From: an uncultured Lachnospiraceae bacterium | GTDB taxonomy: Bacteria > Bacillota > Clostridia > Lachnospirales > Anaerotignaceae | Assembly: GCA_944384295.1 (NCBI GenBank) | Contig: CALWSU010000002.1 | Span: forward strand, 62,001-126,000 | Length of the DNA: 64,000 nt | Reading direction: 5' to 3' | Part shown: piece after piece, positions 46,541-56,026 of the stretch | Position numbering within the stretch: the stretch's first letter is position 1 | How the letters are laid out: the number at the start of each line of letters is the position of its first letter | Translations under genes and position numbers: made by a program | Notes under the pieces: model-generated | The model's database searches: none | What the model was told of the DNA's origin: nothing | Seen by the model: only the letters and a program-made list of their open reading frames with translations

Positions 46541-46990
46541 TTAGCCTTGCTGCATACGAATTCTACTATTGGAAACAAATTCTTCAATAAACATTTCATT
46601 TTCTTTTTGTACTGCTTGATTGTATTGCCCAACCTTGATTTCGCGCAGTTTTTCTATCGATAATTTTTCTTTTTTTGCTTCAATCATAATGTTGCGTTTT
46701 TCTTCTTCTGTTTTCTGCAACTGTTTTAATTTTTTATGCTCTGTACGAATCACCGCATTTTGTCTTTGCAAATAGCTTTCATAAACCGACGCTTCTATCA
46801 CTGTAATAAAACCTTTTTTCTTTTCTTCAAACTCAAGCATATATGCTCTTTTTTCGTTCTCCAATTCTTGAATATGATTTTCTTGATCTACAACTGCTTT
46901 TAGCGCGCGGCTATGTTCATTCCGACGTACTTCCAAAATGTCACTTTTATATTTCAATACAGGTTCTAACTGAAATGAAAATTTTTTCAT
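46541..46990 (-). CDS. fliJ: Flagellar export protein FliJ
   Basis: 149 residues, entirely coiled coil; MKKFSFQLEPVLKYKSDILE is the usual FliJ start. It links the FliI ATPase ring to FlhA. Between fliI and fliK. Confidence 0.92.
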   Translation of the reverse strand: MKKFSFQLEPVLKYKSDILEVRRNEHSRALKAVVDQENHIQELENEKRAYMLEFEEKKKGFITVIEASVYESYLQRQNAVIRTEHKKLKQLQKTEEEKRNIMIEAKKEKLSIEKLREIKVGQYNQAVQKENEMFIEEFVSNSRIRMQQG

Positions 46991-47036
46991 AGTAAAATCC
47001 CCCTGTGCATATTCTCCTATCTCTCATTTTTCAGAT

Positions 47037-48338
47037 TCAACGAAGAATTTCCTCCATTTGTGTAAGCACAGAATCATAAGAAAATGCCTCGTCAATCCCC
47101 TGTTTTAAGAAAGCATTCAGTTTGTCGATTTTTGCGATTGCATAATCCAATTTGGGATTCGTGCCAGATTTATACGCGCCAATCGAAATCAAATCCTCAT
47201 TTTTTGCATAAGTACTGAGGATATCCCTGCACTTTGATGCCATTTCCATGTGTTGTTCGGAAACAATGGTTGTCATCAAACGGGAGATGCTGGCGTTAAT
47301 ATCAATTGCAGGAAAATGGTTGCTGTTCGCTAGTTTTCTGGAAAGTACAATGTGTCCATCCAAGATACCGCGAACAGTATCTGCGATAGGTTCATTGGTA
47401 TCATCCCCTTCCACCAAAACGGTATAAATGCCTGTGATAGAGCCATTTTCAAAATTTCCACTGCGTTCCAGCAATTTGGGCAATTCCGAATAAATAGACG
47501 GTGTATAACCTCTTGCAATAGGGGGTTCCCCAACCGCCAAACCAATTTCTCTTTGCGCCATCGCAAAACGGGTCAAAGAGTCCATCATTAAAAGTACATC
47601 TTTTCCTTGATTTTTGAAATATTCTGCAATCGCGGTTGCAACTACGGGACATTTTGCGCGCAGCATTGGCGATTGATCGGACGTTGCAACCACCAATACG
47701 GAACGCTCCAAGCCCTCTTTTCCTAAATCTTTTTCTACAAATTCTAATACCTCACGTCCACGTTCTCCCACTAACGCAATGACATTGATGTCCGCTTTTA
47801 CATTTTTTGCAATCATGCCCATTAATGTACTTTTACCAACACCACTACCGGCAAAAATGCCAATTCTTTGACCTTTGCCAATTGTAATCAAGCCGTCTAA
47901 TGCCTTGATTCCAAATTCCATTTTTTCGCGTATCGGAGGTCGTGTCAGAGGATTGATATAGCTATTATTGACTGAATAATATTCTTGTGTCTGAAACGGA
48001 CCAAGTCCGTCAATTGGTTCTCCCATGGCGCTAATGATACGACCACGTAAAAAATCACCAACTGGTATTTTTAATCTTTGTCTTGTATTTCTTACAAAAC
48101 TACCAGCCATAATACCATTCGTACTTTCATATGGCATCAATAACACTCTGTCATCTTTGAAACCTACGACTTCCGCTAACACTTGCCCTTTTGAATTTTG
48201 GCTATAGATACGACTAATATCTCCGATACCAGCTTTTCCTCCCGAAGCTTCCATCGTCATACCGACAATATTTTCTATTTTTCCAATATGGCTAATGGTT
48301 TCTGATTGTTTGACCAGTTGTATCATGCCTTTGTACAT
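47037..48338 (-). CDS. fliI: Flagellar export ATPase FliI
   Basis: 433 residues. F1-beta-like ATPase with Walker A GSGVGKSTL, VGERGREV, and Walker B VLLMMDSLTRFAMAQRE. It unfolds or delivers export substrates with FliH and FliJ. Confidence 0.97.
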   Translation of the reverse strand: MYKGMIQLVKQSETISHIGKIENIVGMTMEASGGKAGIGDISRIYSQNSKGQVLAEVVGFKDDRVLLMPYESTNGIMAGSFVRNTRQRLKIPVGDFLRGRIISAMGEPIDGLGPFQTQEYYSVNNSYINPLTRPPIREKMEFGIKALDGLITIGKGQRIGIFAGSGVGKSTLMGMIAKNVKADINVIALVGERGREVLEFVEKDLGKEGLERSVLVVATSDQSPMLRAKCPVVATAIAEYFKNQGKDVLLMMDSLTRFAMAQREIGLAVGEPPIARGYTPSIYSELPKLLERSGNFENGSITGIYTVLVEGDDTNEPIADTVRGILDGHIVLSRKLANSNHFPAIDINASISRLMTTIVSEQHMEMASKCRDILSTYAKNEDLISIGAYKSGTNPKLDYAIAKIDKLNAFLKQGIDEAFSYDSVLTQMEEILR

Positions 48339-48354
48339 ATAAAATCCCCCTGCA

Positions 48355-49248
48355 TTATGTACTGGAATGGCTTAATATTTCTTTGATATTTTCCATTTGC
48401 GTGCTAACACTTGCATCAATGATTTCGTCAGGGAATTCTATAATACAAGTTCCTTGTTTTTCATTACCCATAGAAACCACTTTAATATGTTCGGAAAGAT
48501 GGGATAAAGCCTGCACAATATCCAAATCTGCTTCTAATAACATTTCTGCATCCACTTTGGAAATATAAACTTTTACCCATTCTTTTGTTTTCAAACGTTC
48601 CGTAGCGGATAATATCATTTTTTCTATGATTTCTCCGCTGGAACGTAGACTGACTTGTATTACTTTCTCTGCGACTGTAATTGCAAGTTCTTTCAGTTCA
48701 TCTTTATATTCTCTTAAAATATCTTCTTTTGCTTGTGCTGTTTCATCTGCAACGCGGCGCAAATGTGCCAAAAAAGCTTTGCTTTGTGCGCCAACTGTAC
48801 CTTGGATTTCAGCATAAGCAGTATCTTTGCCTTCTTTTTCACCTTCTGCAAAGCCTGCCTCATATCCTTCTTTTTTGGCTGCTTGACGCAATTGCTCTGC
48901 TTCTTGTTCGGCTTGTTGCATTTTTTGCTGTATTTCTGCTTCAGCATCTTGTCGCATTTTTTCTAATTGTTTCTTATGCTCTTTTTCTTCTTCCGCCCAT
49001 TGCTTTTCCCATCTTTCTCGCTCCAAAGATAGTTTTTTGCGTTCTTTGGCGTATTCTGTTTCTTTTTTATCTTTCTTATCTTTTTTATCTTCAGGCAAGT
49101 CTTCTATATTTGCTTCCTTTGCCTTTTCCAACAGTTGTTGTCTACGCAAAGCCAACAATTCTTCGGCGTTATATTCATTATGAAATTGGTAGGTTTCTAC
49201 TTTCTTTTCATTCTCTGTTCTTTTCAGCAGATTAGGCAATGATATCAT
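48355..49248 (-). CDS. fliH: Flagellar export ATPase regulator FliH
   Basis: 297 residues. A long charged coiled coil (about 60-160, E/K/Q-rich) and a C-terminal V/A-type ATP synthase E-like domain. ATG 49248 lies directly after GGAAAGG; a TTG three codons in has better spacing. It overlaps the end of fliG by 17 bases. Confidence 0.92.
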   Translation of the reverse strand: MISLPNLLKRTENEKKVETYQFHNEYNAEELLALRRQQLLEKAKEANIEDLPEDKKDKKDKKETEYAKERKKLSLERERWEKQWAEEEKEHKKQLEKMRQDAEAEIQQKMQQAEQEAEQLRQAAKKEGYEAGFAEGEKEGKDTAYAEIQGTVGAQSKAFLAHLRRVADETAQAKEDILREYKDELKELAITVAEKVIQVSLRSSGEIIEKMILSATERLKTKEWVKVYISKVDAEMLLEADLDIVQALSHLSEHIKVVSMGNEKQGTCIIEFPDEIIDASVSTQMENIKEILSHSST

Positions 49249-50239
49249 CCTTTCCGCCCTTCATAATGACTACCTCGCCCGCTTCTTCTAATTTACGGAT
49301 TACGCCAACAATTCTCTGTTGTGCATCTTCCACGTCTTTGATACGTACGTTAACAGTAACTTCCAAATCGGACTTGATAGATTCTGCCATACGTGTAGAC
49401 ATATTGGAGAAGATAAGATTTGCCACTTCTGCATTGGCGCCTTTGAGAGCAAGCACAATATCTTTGGAATCGCAATCGCGCAAGAAACGCTGTATAGAAC
49501 GATTGTCCATGGTTGTGATATCTTCGAATACAAACATTCTCTTTCTGATTTCGTCGGTAAGTTTGGCATCTCTTTCCACCAATTCGTCGAAGATATATTT
49601 TTCGTTGCTACGATCCATGTAATTGATAACTTCCGCGATATAATCGATACCACCAGCTTTTGTAAAGTCGGTTGTAAGTACAGAAGAAAATTTCTTTTCG
49701 ATTTCATTTTCCACGATTTTGATTGCTTCAGGTGATGCACTGTCCATTTTTGCGACTGCTTCTACCACGCGCAATTGTTTGATTTTGGGCAAAGAAACGA
49801 TAACATCTGCCGCCTGCCCTGGATTTGCATAAGACAATACCAACGCAATCATCTGTGGACGTTCATGCTGCAAAATAGAAAACAAGTTTTTACTGTCCAA
49901 TTTACGTACAAAGGAAAATGGCATCGTTTTCAAAGACTTTGCAACTTTTTCCAACAACACAGTGGCAGTTTGTTGCCCGAAGGCTTTTTCCAGAATACTT
50001 CTTGCGTATTCCAGACCTCCTTCGGTAACCACTTTCTGTGTCATACATTCTTTATAAAATTCATCTAATACGCCTTCTGTTTCCTCTTGAGAAAGATGAC
50101 GCATTTTTGCGATTTCCACGGTCAATATCTCAATATCTTCTTCACTCAGATATTTATAGATTTGTGAAGCTTTATCGGTACCCATGGAAATAATGACGGC
50201 TGCCGCTTTTTGTTCCGGTGTCAAAGCCGTTTTATCCAT
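49232..50239 (-). CDS. fliG: Motor switch protein FliG
   Basis: 335 residues with the three armadillo-like domains of FliG; FVFEDITTMDNRSIQRFLRD lies in the torque-generating C-terminal domain. Its start overlaps fliF by 8 bases. Confidence 0.97.
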   Translation of the reverse strand: MDKTALTPEQKAAAVIISMGTDKASQIYKYLSEEDIEILTVEIAKMRHLSQEETEGVLDEFYKECMTQKVVTEGGLEYARSILEKAFGQQTATVLLEKVAKSLKTMPFSFVRKLDSKNLFSILQHERPQMIALVLSYANPGQAADVIVSLPKIKQLRVVEAVAKMDSASPEAIKIVENEIEKKFSSVLTTDFTKAGGIDYIAEVINYMDRSNEKYIFDELVERDAKLTDEIRKRMFVFEDITTMDNRSIQRFLRDCDSKDIVLALKGANAEVANLIFSNMSTRMAESIKSDLEVTVNVRIKDVEDAQQRIVGVIRKLEEAGEVVIMKGGKDDIIA

Positions 50240-51863
50240 TGATTTTTCCTCCCCTCAACCATGTCTTTAAGGTTTGTGCGGAAATCTCGGGGTTCTCATC
50301 CGTAATCTCACGAATCTTATTCTTCAATTCCAGACTACGTTCATTTTTAATATCTAATAAATCTGCAACCATATCCAAGTTATCCACTTGTTGTTTTGCT
50401 TCATCTGGTATTGGTGTAACCGGTCTAGGCTGTGCAATCGGCGCGCTGTTCTGTCGTGCCATTGCTTCTTCAAATGCCAGACGTTTTTTCTTTCTTCTTC
50501 TCAACAATACCATCAGAACAATCAACAAGATCAAAAGCGCACCACCAGCAATTGCTACCCACAGCATTACTTGACGCAGTTGTTCTGGTTGCATCAAAGG
50601 TTCATCATCTGGTACAGTTTCTGTTGTTTCTGAATAGAATGGCACACTTACAATTTCAATTTTTGCATCTTGGTCATCTACACTGATACCTGCCGCTTTT
50701 GCGATCAAAGAGCGCAAATTCGCTTCTGTCAAATCGCCAACATCTTCTCCATCTATAATAACAGCAACAGATAAGTCAGTCAAATCACCTGCATCTACCT
50801 GCTCTTGTTCTTTGACCTGGTCAACCAAATATTCAGCACTACCATCACTTAAAACGTAATTTTCTGTACCGTCTGTTTCAATTCTTGTATAGATTGGAAT
50901 ATCGGCATTGGTTTCTGTACCTGGTACGCCACCCACTGTTTCTCCATCTGATGAAATTTCTTGTGTTGCCGTTTGTGAAGATATTACACCTGTGTTGGTT
51001 TCTGGATTTTCTGGAGAATAATTGATGATTTCACGTATCTTTTTATTGATATCTACTTCACTATTGACGCTGACTTCTACATGTCCTTCTCCATAAATGG
51101 GTACCAATACCGCCAATACTTTATCACGAATTTTATTATCAATAATTTGTTCCATCTGGAACTTCAAATCGTTTGCATCTACTTGAGAACGTTCTTCTGA
51201 TACCGTAACATCTTGTCCGTTACAGATAACCGCAACATTTGAAAATTCAAGATCAGGGATACTCTTAGATACCAAACGCTGAATCGCACGGATCGCATCT
51301 TCGTCCAACTGGTCCCCATTATCTGTAATTACAGTCACAGAAGCAGTCGCTTGTGTTGCATTATTGTTATCTAACACATAACGTCTGTCTTCTCCAAGAG
51401 CGATCGTTACTTTTGCATCCTTTACATTTGGAAATAACGATACTGTTGCACCCATACGATCTTGTAAATCCATCAATTCTAATTGTTGTTTTTCACTTTC
51501 TGAAGTTGTCAAGTCGATATTCGCAAGATGGTCGTATGTAAAACCGCTTTTTGGATATCCTTCGTAAACAAGTTGTGCTTTTAATTGTTCTTCTTGTTCT
51601 TGTGGTACCAAAATCGTACCATCTGTTTCGTACTTATAGTCCACACCTTGTTCTTGCAATTTCCCCATAATTTCGCTTGCTTCTTCATTGGTCAAATCCG
51701 AAAAAAGCGTTACATATGGTTTATTATTGAGCCAAAGTGCGATACCTATTGATGCAATCAAAGAAATTGCTACACCTAGAATGATTATTTTTTTCGTTTT
51801 ACTACTTAAATTTTTAGTCACTTCCCTTACTTTTGCAAGGAATGCATCAAGTCGTTCTTTCAC
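50232..51863 (-). CDS. fliF: MS-ring protein FliF
   Basis: 543 residues from GTG 51863 (GAGAGGG six bases upstream). Two membrane helices (about 27-46 and 443-463) flank the periplasmic ring-building domains; the C-terminal tail binds FliG. YVTLFSDLTNEEASEIMGKL is a typical start of RBM1. Confidence 0.96.
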   Translation of the reverse strand: MKERLDAFLAKVREVTKNLSSKTKKIIILGVAISLIASIGIALWLNNKPYVTLFSDLTNEEASEIMGKLQEQGVDYKYETDGTILVPQEQEEQLKAQLVYEGYPKSGFTYDHLANIDLTTSESEKQQLELMDLQDRMGATVSLFPNVKDAKVTIALGEDRRYVLDNNNATQATASVTVITDNGDQLDEDAIRAIQRLVSKSIPDLEFSNVAVICNGQDVTVSEERSQVDANDLKFQMEQIIDNKIRDKVLAVLVPIYGEGHVEVSVNSEVDINKKIREIINYSPENPETNTGVISSQTATQEISSDGETVGGVPGTETNADIPIYTRIETDGTENYVLSDGSAEYLVDQVKEQEQVDAGDLTDLSVAVIIDGEDVGDLTEANLRSLIAKAAGISVDDQDAKIEIVSVPFYSETTETVPDDEPLMQPEQLRQVMLWVAIAGGALLILLIVLMVLLRRRKKKRLAFEEAMARQNSAPIAQPRPVTPIPDEAKQQVDNLDMVADLLDIKNERSLELKNKIREITDENPEISAQTLKTWLRGGKING

Positions 51864-51911
51864 TGTAATCCCTCTCCATTATCAGCACAAACAAAGCTTG
51901 CCGATTTATTC

Positions 51912-52217
51912 TTACAAGCTAATGCGCATCAGTTCGTTATATGATTCAATTGCCTTATTGCGCAGCTGAATCATCAAATCCACAGATAATTGCGCTTTTG
52001 CTGCTGCTGCGGGAACGGTATGTGCATCATCAATCTGCCCAGTTGCTAATAAATACTGACTTTGTTCTAATTCTTTTTCTGTACTTACCACATCATCGAT
52101 AACACCTTGAAACACGTCCTGAAATGGTGTAATCACGCCTTGTTGGGCATTGACATCTGATGTTTGATCTAAAGAAAGCTTTAATGGCTGAATTTGTTGC
52201 ATCGCAGCAATTTCCAT
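51912..52217 (-). CDS. fliE: Flagellar basal body protein FliE
   Basis: 101 residues; the C-terminal half (AAAKAQLSVDLMIQLRNKAIESYNELMRI) is the conserved FliE block (read in parts). It links the MS ring to the rod. AGAGGGGGA precedes the ATG. Confidence 0.95.
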   Translation of the reverse strand: MEIAAMQQIQPLKLSLDQTSDVNAQQGVITPFQDVFQGVIDDVVSTEKELEQSQYLLATGQIDDAHTVPAAAAKAQLSVDLMIQLRNKAIESYNELMRISL

Positions 52218-52278
52218 ATTACATCCCCCTCTATAATATCATTCAAAACAACATTTGTTCCTTACTTTTTATATATTT

Positions 52279-52728
52279 TTATCTAGTTCTAATTTCCAAT
52301 GCTTTACTTGCCATTGTTTTCACTGTATTAAAAACTGTCAGATTGGCGTCATAAGCGCGGCTTGCCGCCATACTATCTATTGTTTCTTTTAACAAATCCA
52401 CATTGGGCATTTGCACATATCCATTTTCATCCGCATCTGGATGCGTTGGATCATAAACAGATTGAAATTCTCTTTCATCTTCTACAATTTCAGCCACTCT
52501 TACGCCGCCGCCATTGCTCTGGCTTTGTCTTGCTACTTCAGAACGCAGCACCTGACCAAAACCTGTGGTTGGTATGGATTCAAACACCACCATTTGTCTT
52601 CTATATGGTTCTCCGTTTTCTGTTCTAGTCGTATTAATATTCGCGATATTTTCTGCCGCAATATCTAAACGCATACGCTGCGCTGTCATACCGGAACCGC
52701 TAATATCCAATGCATTTAAGAATGCCAC
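52279..52728 (-). CDS. flgC: Proximal rod protein FlgC
   Basis: 149 residues from GTG 52728 (GGAGGG upstream). FLNALDISGSGMTAQRMRLDI and the VQMPNVDLLKETIDSMAASRAY end segment are FlgC signatures. Confidence 0.96.
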   Translation of the reverse strand: MAFLNALDISGSGMTAQRMRLDIAAENIANINTTRTENGEPYRRQMVVFESIPTTGFGQVLRSEVARQSQSNGGGVRVAEIVEDEREFQSVYDPTHPDADENGYVQMPNVDLLKETIDSMAASRAYDANLTVFNTVKTMASKALEIRTR

Positions 52729-52790
52729 GACAAATTCCCTCCTTACGATACGTTATGATTTTATGATGATATGTTGATATATATTTTTGT

Positions 52791-53174
52791 TTATTGTCCA
52801 CGAATTACCGTACCCAATCGTACTGCATCATCGGAAAATGATTTTAGCATATATTGATATTGCAAAGCCGCTTTTGCAATTTCCATACTTTCCACATCTA
52901 AATTTACGTTATTCCCATCTGCACGTGTACTTTCGTCTTCTGTAAGATGTACTTGTGCTTTGGTAGATAAAATCCCATTACGAATTTCGGAAGCGGTTTT
53001 ATTTTTTGTCGCTGCAATCTTACTTTGTAATTCATCTTCAAATGTAACATAACTTGCTTGAAACCCTGGTGTTTCTGCATTCGCAATGTTATTAGAACTA
53101 ACAACCTGTTTTTGCCATAAAAAGTCCAAAACTTTCTCAGACAGCAAAAGCGAGTTATTATTCAAATAATTCAT
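52791..53174 (-). CDS. flgB: Proximal rod protein FlgB
   Basis: 127 residues from ATG 53174, six bases after GGGGGG; longer in-frame starts precede that site. VVSSNNIANAETPGFQA is the rod motif, and the VNLDVESMEIAKAALQY end segment is typical. First gene of the fla/che operon, about 85 bases after its promoter. Confidence 0.95.
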   Translation of the reverse strand: MNYLNNNSLLLSEKVLDFLWQKQVVSSNNIANAETPGFQASYVTFEDELQSKIAATKNKTASEIRNGILSTKAQVHLTEDESTRADGNNVNLDVESMEIAKAALQYQYMLKSFSDDAVRLGTVIRGQ

Positions 53175-53265
53175 ATCCATCCCCCCTAAAGTATTGTGAA
53201 TTTTTGCCGCTTTTGTCATTGTAGTAGCAATTAATCACAAATTCCGACAGCATTCTTTCTATTTT

Positions 53266-53294
53266 AGTATAGACAAAATCAGTCGAAATTTCAA
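53266..53294 (-). promoter_or_regulatory. Sigma-A-type promoter of the fla/che operon
   Basis: TTGAAA (53289-53294), 17-base spacer, TATACT (53266-53271) on the minus strand. The rest of the 53220-53964 gap holds a triplet repeat (53700-53739), a terminator (53853-53898) and AT-rich sequence with no credible gene. Confidence 0.75.
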
Positions 53295-53699
53295 TGGATT
53301 CCTTAAGATTCTATTGCGAAAATTTTGCATTTTTCTTTCGTACATTATCTTGTAGAACAGTTCTAAATTCCAAAAAAATATCATTCATGTTTTTGTTATC
53401 TATTTATATTTTTCATCTTTATTTTTACCTTATTTTTACCAAAACTTTTCATTCGTTCAACAATTTGCATATATTTATACAATATCGTTTGTTCAAATTC
53501 ATTATAACATATGTTGGTTTTTATGATTTTCTATCCAATCTTTTCATATTTAATTCCTAAAATATTTTACTTGCGTACGCAACTTATGCAAAAAAAACAT
53601 CAATTTATCGAGAATCTTCCTAATTAAAGTTGCTTTTCCCTTTTTGCAATCCAAAAGAAACTATTTGTTTTATGAATCATTTATTTCTCCTATATTTTT

Positions 53700-53739
53700 A
53701 TACGCTATCTTTTTATACGCTATCTTTTTATACGCTATC
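53700..53739. repeat. Three tandem 15-base repeats
   Basis: ATACGCTATC occurs at 53700-53709, 53715-53724 and 53730-53739, each followed by a T-run of five (the last imperfect). Period 15. Confidence 0.9.
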
Positions 53740-53852
53740 TTTCTATTTGATAATCTTTCTTTATTTTATTGGAAAAGCAGCAAAAAAATTCTATAAAGTT
53801 CGCACCATAATAAAGTATGTGATATGTTGTATTTTGTACATATCCTAATAAG

Positions 53853-53898
53853 CAAAAAAGCCAGAAACCTGATATAAACAATCAGGCTTCCAGCTTTT
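53853..53898 (-). terminator. Terminator of the first AGCS symporter gene
   Basis: A hairpin on the minus strand, with AAGC, GAA and CCTGAT arms pairing to ATCAGG, TTC and GCTT with small mismatches, is followed by TTTTTTG. Confidence 0.75.
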
Positions 53899-53964
53899 GT
53901 ACTGAAATACTATATTTTTTCTTCAGATGTATCAATTCGTGGTATATACATGTCAGAGCGTATC

Positions 53965-55335
53965 TTATTTATCTACAACTGGAATTTCATCTTCAGACCA
54001 AGCTTCCATATTGTTGTTGAACAGATATTTTTTCGTTTCTGCCGCAATGACACCACTCAAACCAAGCAATGCTACCAAGTTCGGGAACGCCATCAATGCA
54101 TTCAGAATATCCGCAATACCCCAAACCATATCCAAGCTAATGACAGAACCAATAAATACAACGATTGTCCATGCAATACGGAAAGGCATAATTGCTTTCT
54201 GACCAACCAAATATACCCAACATCTTTCGCCGTAGTAACTCCAACCCAAAATGGTGGACCATGCGAATGTAATCAAACCAACTGTCAATACGATAGGTCC
54301 AATTACTGGAATGTTATCAAATGCTTTAGAAGTCAAATCGCCACCTGTTAAACCAGTCATACCATCAGGATTTCTTAAGATGGAAGAAACCAGAACCAGA
54401 CCGGTCAATGCACAAACGATAACGGTATCCCAGAATACACCAGTCATCGCAATCAAGCCTTGACGTACAGGGTTTCTGGTAACAGCTGCCGCGTCAACGA
54501 TAGGCGCAGAACCTAAACCAGATTCATTTGTAAACAAACCACGTGCAATACCAAAACGAATTGCCATCATAACTGTAGAACCAACAAAGCCGCCGCCAGC
54601 TGCTTGAGGTGTAAATGCACTAGATACGATCAGTTTGAATGCATCACCAACAAATTCGCGGTTCAAAATCAAAATAACGATACAACCTAAAATATAGAAA
54701 CCAGCCATAAAAGGAACCAGTTTTTCACAAACTTTTGCGATGGATTTTACACCGCCCAGAACAACCAGACCGGTTAATACTGTCAATACCAAACCTGAAA
54801 TTACAGGGGAGATACCGAATGTATTCTTTACCATACCGGTGATGGAGTTACCTTGTGTACCATTCCCGATACCGAAACATGCCAAACCAGCAAAAATAGC
54901 GAACAAAACGCCTAACCATTTTGCTTTCATACCTCTTTCCAGAGCATACATAGGACCACCAATCATACCGCCGTCTTTCCCTTTTACTCTGTACTTGATC
55001 GCCAATACTGCTTCACCGTATTTGGAAGCAATACCAAAACAACCTGTCAGCCATACCCAGAATACTGCACCAGGACCACCAGATGCAATTGCTGTTGCAA
55101 CGCCGACGATGTTACCAGTACCGATTGTCGCTGCCAGTGCAGTAGCAAGCGCGCCGAAACCGGATACATCACCTTCTGCTTCTTTATCCGGTGTTACAGA
55201 AAGTTTGATGCCTTTGAATATGTATCTCTGAATTACTCTTGTACGTAATGTCAGGAATACGTGGGTACCAAACAGCAAAACCAGCATGATCGGACCCCAA
55301 ACAACACCTTGGATACTAGAAATAATGTCCATCAT
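53965..55335 (-). CDS. AGCS family sodium:alanine/glycine symporter, copy 1
   Basis: 456 residues from ATG 55335 (GGGAGGG upstream); the longer reading frame lacks a ribosome site. About ten membrane helices. TIGTGNIVGVATAIASGGPGAVFW and GLFTNESGLGSAPI are AGCS (AlsT/DagA) signatures. It imports small neutral amino acids with Na+. A close paralogue lies upstream at 56027-57400; about nine residues in ten are the same, the differences being mostly conservative. Each copy has its own terminator, and copy 1 has a candidate promoter. Confidence 0.93.
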   Translation of the reverse strand: MMDIISSIQGVVWGPIMLVLLFGTHVFLTLRTRVIQRYIFKGIKLSVTPDKEAEGDVSGFGALATALAATIGTGNIVGVATAIASGGPGAVFWVWLTGCFGIASKYGEAVLAIKYRVKGKDGGMIGGPMYALERGMKAKWLGVLFAIFAGLACFGIGNGTQGNSITGMVKNTFGISPVISGLVLTVLTGLVVLGGVKSIAKVCEKLVPFMAGFYILGCIVILILNREFVGDAFKLIVSSAFTPQAAGGGFVGSTVMMAIRFGIARGLFTNESGLGSAPIVDAAAVTRNPVRQGLIAMTGVFWDTVIVCALTGLVLVSSILRNPDGMTGLTGGDLTSKAFDNIPVIGPIVLTVGLITFAWSTILGWSYYGERCWVYLVGQKAIMPFRIAWTIVVFIGSVISLDMVWGIADILNALMAFPNLVALLGLSGVIAAETKKYLFNNNMEAWSEDEIPVVDK

Positions 55336-55475
55336 ATAAATTCCCTCCCATAAATGAAATTTAAATAATTGCGTTGGTTGGCATACAGATGTACAGAAAA
55401 CATATACAACACTCTGTCCCACGAAAACAAAATGATTTGTGTTTTTGTATCATACGTATGTCTTTACCTGTTACT

Positions 55476-55503
55476 ATTTTATCTGATTTCCAAAAAAATA
55501 CAA
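55476..55503 (-). promoter_or_regulatory. Candidate promoter of AGCS copy 1
   Basis: TTGTAT (55498-55503), 16-base spacer, TAAAAT (55476-55481) on the minus strand. The rest of 55336-56026 is AT-rich and has no gene besides the terminator at 55950. Confidence 0.4.
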
Positions 55504-55949
55504 GTAGTTTTTTACGAAACAAATTCTATTCCATTCTAATTTATATGCAAAAATATATAAAATCTCTCAATCTACACACACTTTTTTACAATATTTTTAT
55601 GAAAAAATTCTGAAAACTAGCTTTTTCTTTTGACAGAACTATTAATGCACTTCTCACAAATTCTATTTCTACAATGGGAAAGTTCTTCCTATCTTTTGCA
55701 CAAAAAAAACACCATTTTCACACAAATATAAATACATTTGTACTTTGTTGCGCGGACAATGGAAAAAAATGGTATTTTTAAAATATTGAACATTGCCAGA
55801 TAATTAACATAAATGTAAATTTTTTCCATATATTCTGTATACATAGTACCATAACATTTACTATCCTTTTCCGACAAACTCTATCTATGCAAAATCAAAA
55901 TTTATTTTTTTCTTTTGGATGTAAGCAAAGTTTTAATATCATAAAAAAA

Positions 55950-55970
55950 GGTGTCGAAAAATTCGACACC
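55950..55970 (-). terminator. Terminator of AGCS copy 2
   Basis: GGTGTCGAA (55950-55958) and TTCGACACC (55962-55970) form a perfect stem with a three-base loop; TTTTTTTAT follows on the minus strand. Confidence 0.9.
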
Positions 55971-56026
55971 CTTTTTGACATCTATGCTATGTAATAGTGT
56001 AATAGCAAAATAACCATTCTGAATTT

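Noticed and set aside
53700-53739. CRISPR array
   Set aside because: The unit is 15 bases with five-base spacers that are all T; no cas genes are near.
53630-53848. 72-codon frame over the 15-base repeats
   Set aside because: The F/Y/L-rich product comes from AT-rich repeats; no ribosome site, and it overlaps no conserved feature.
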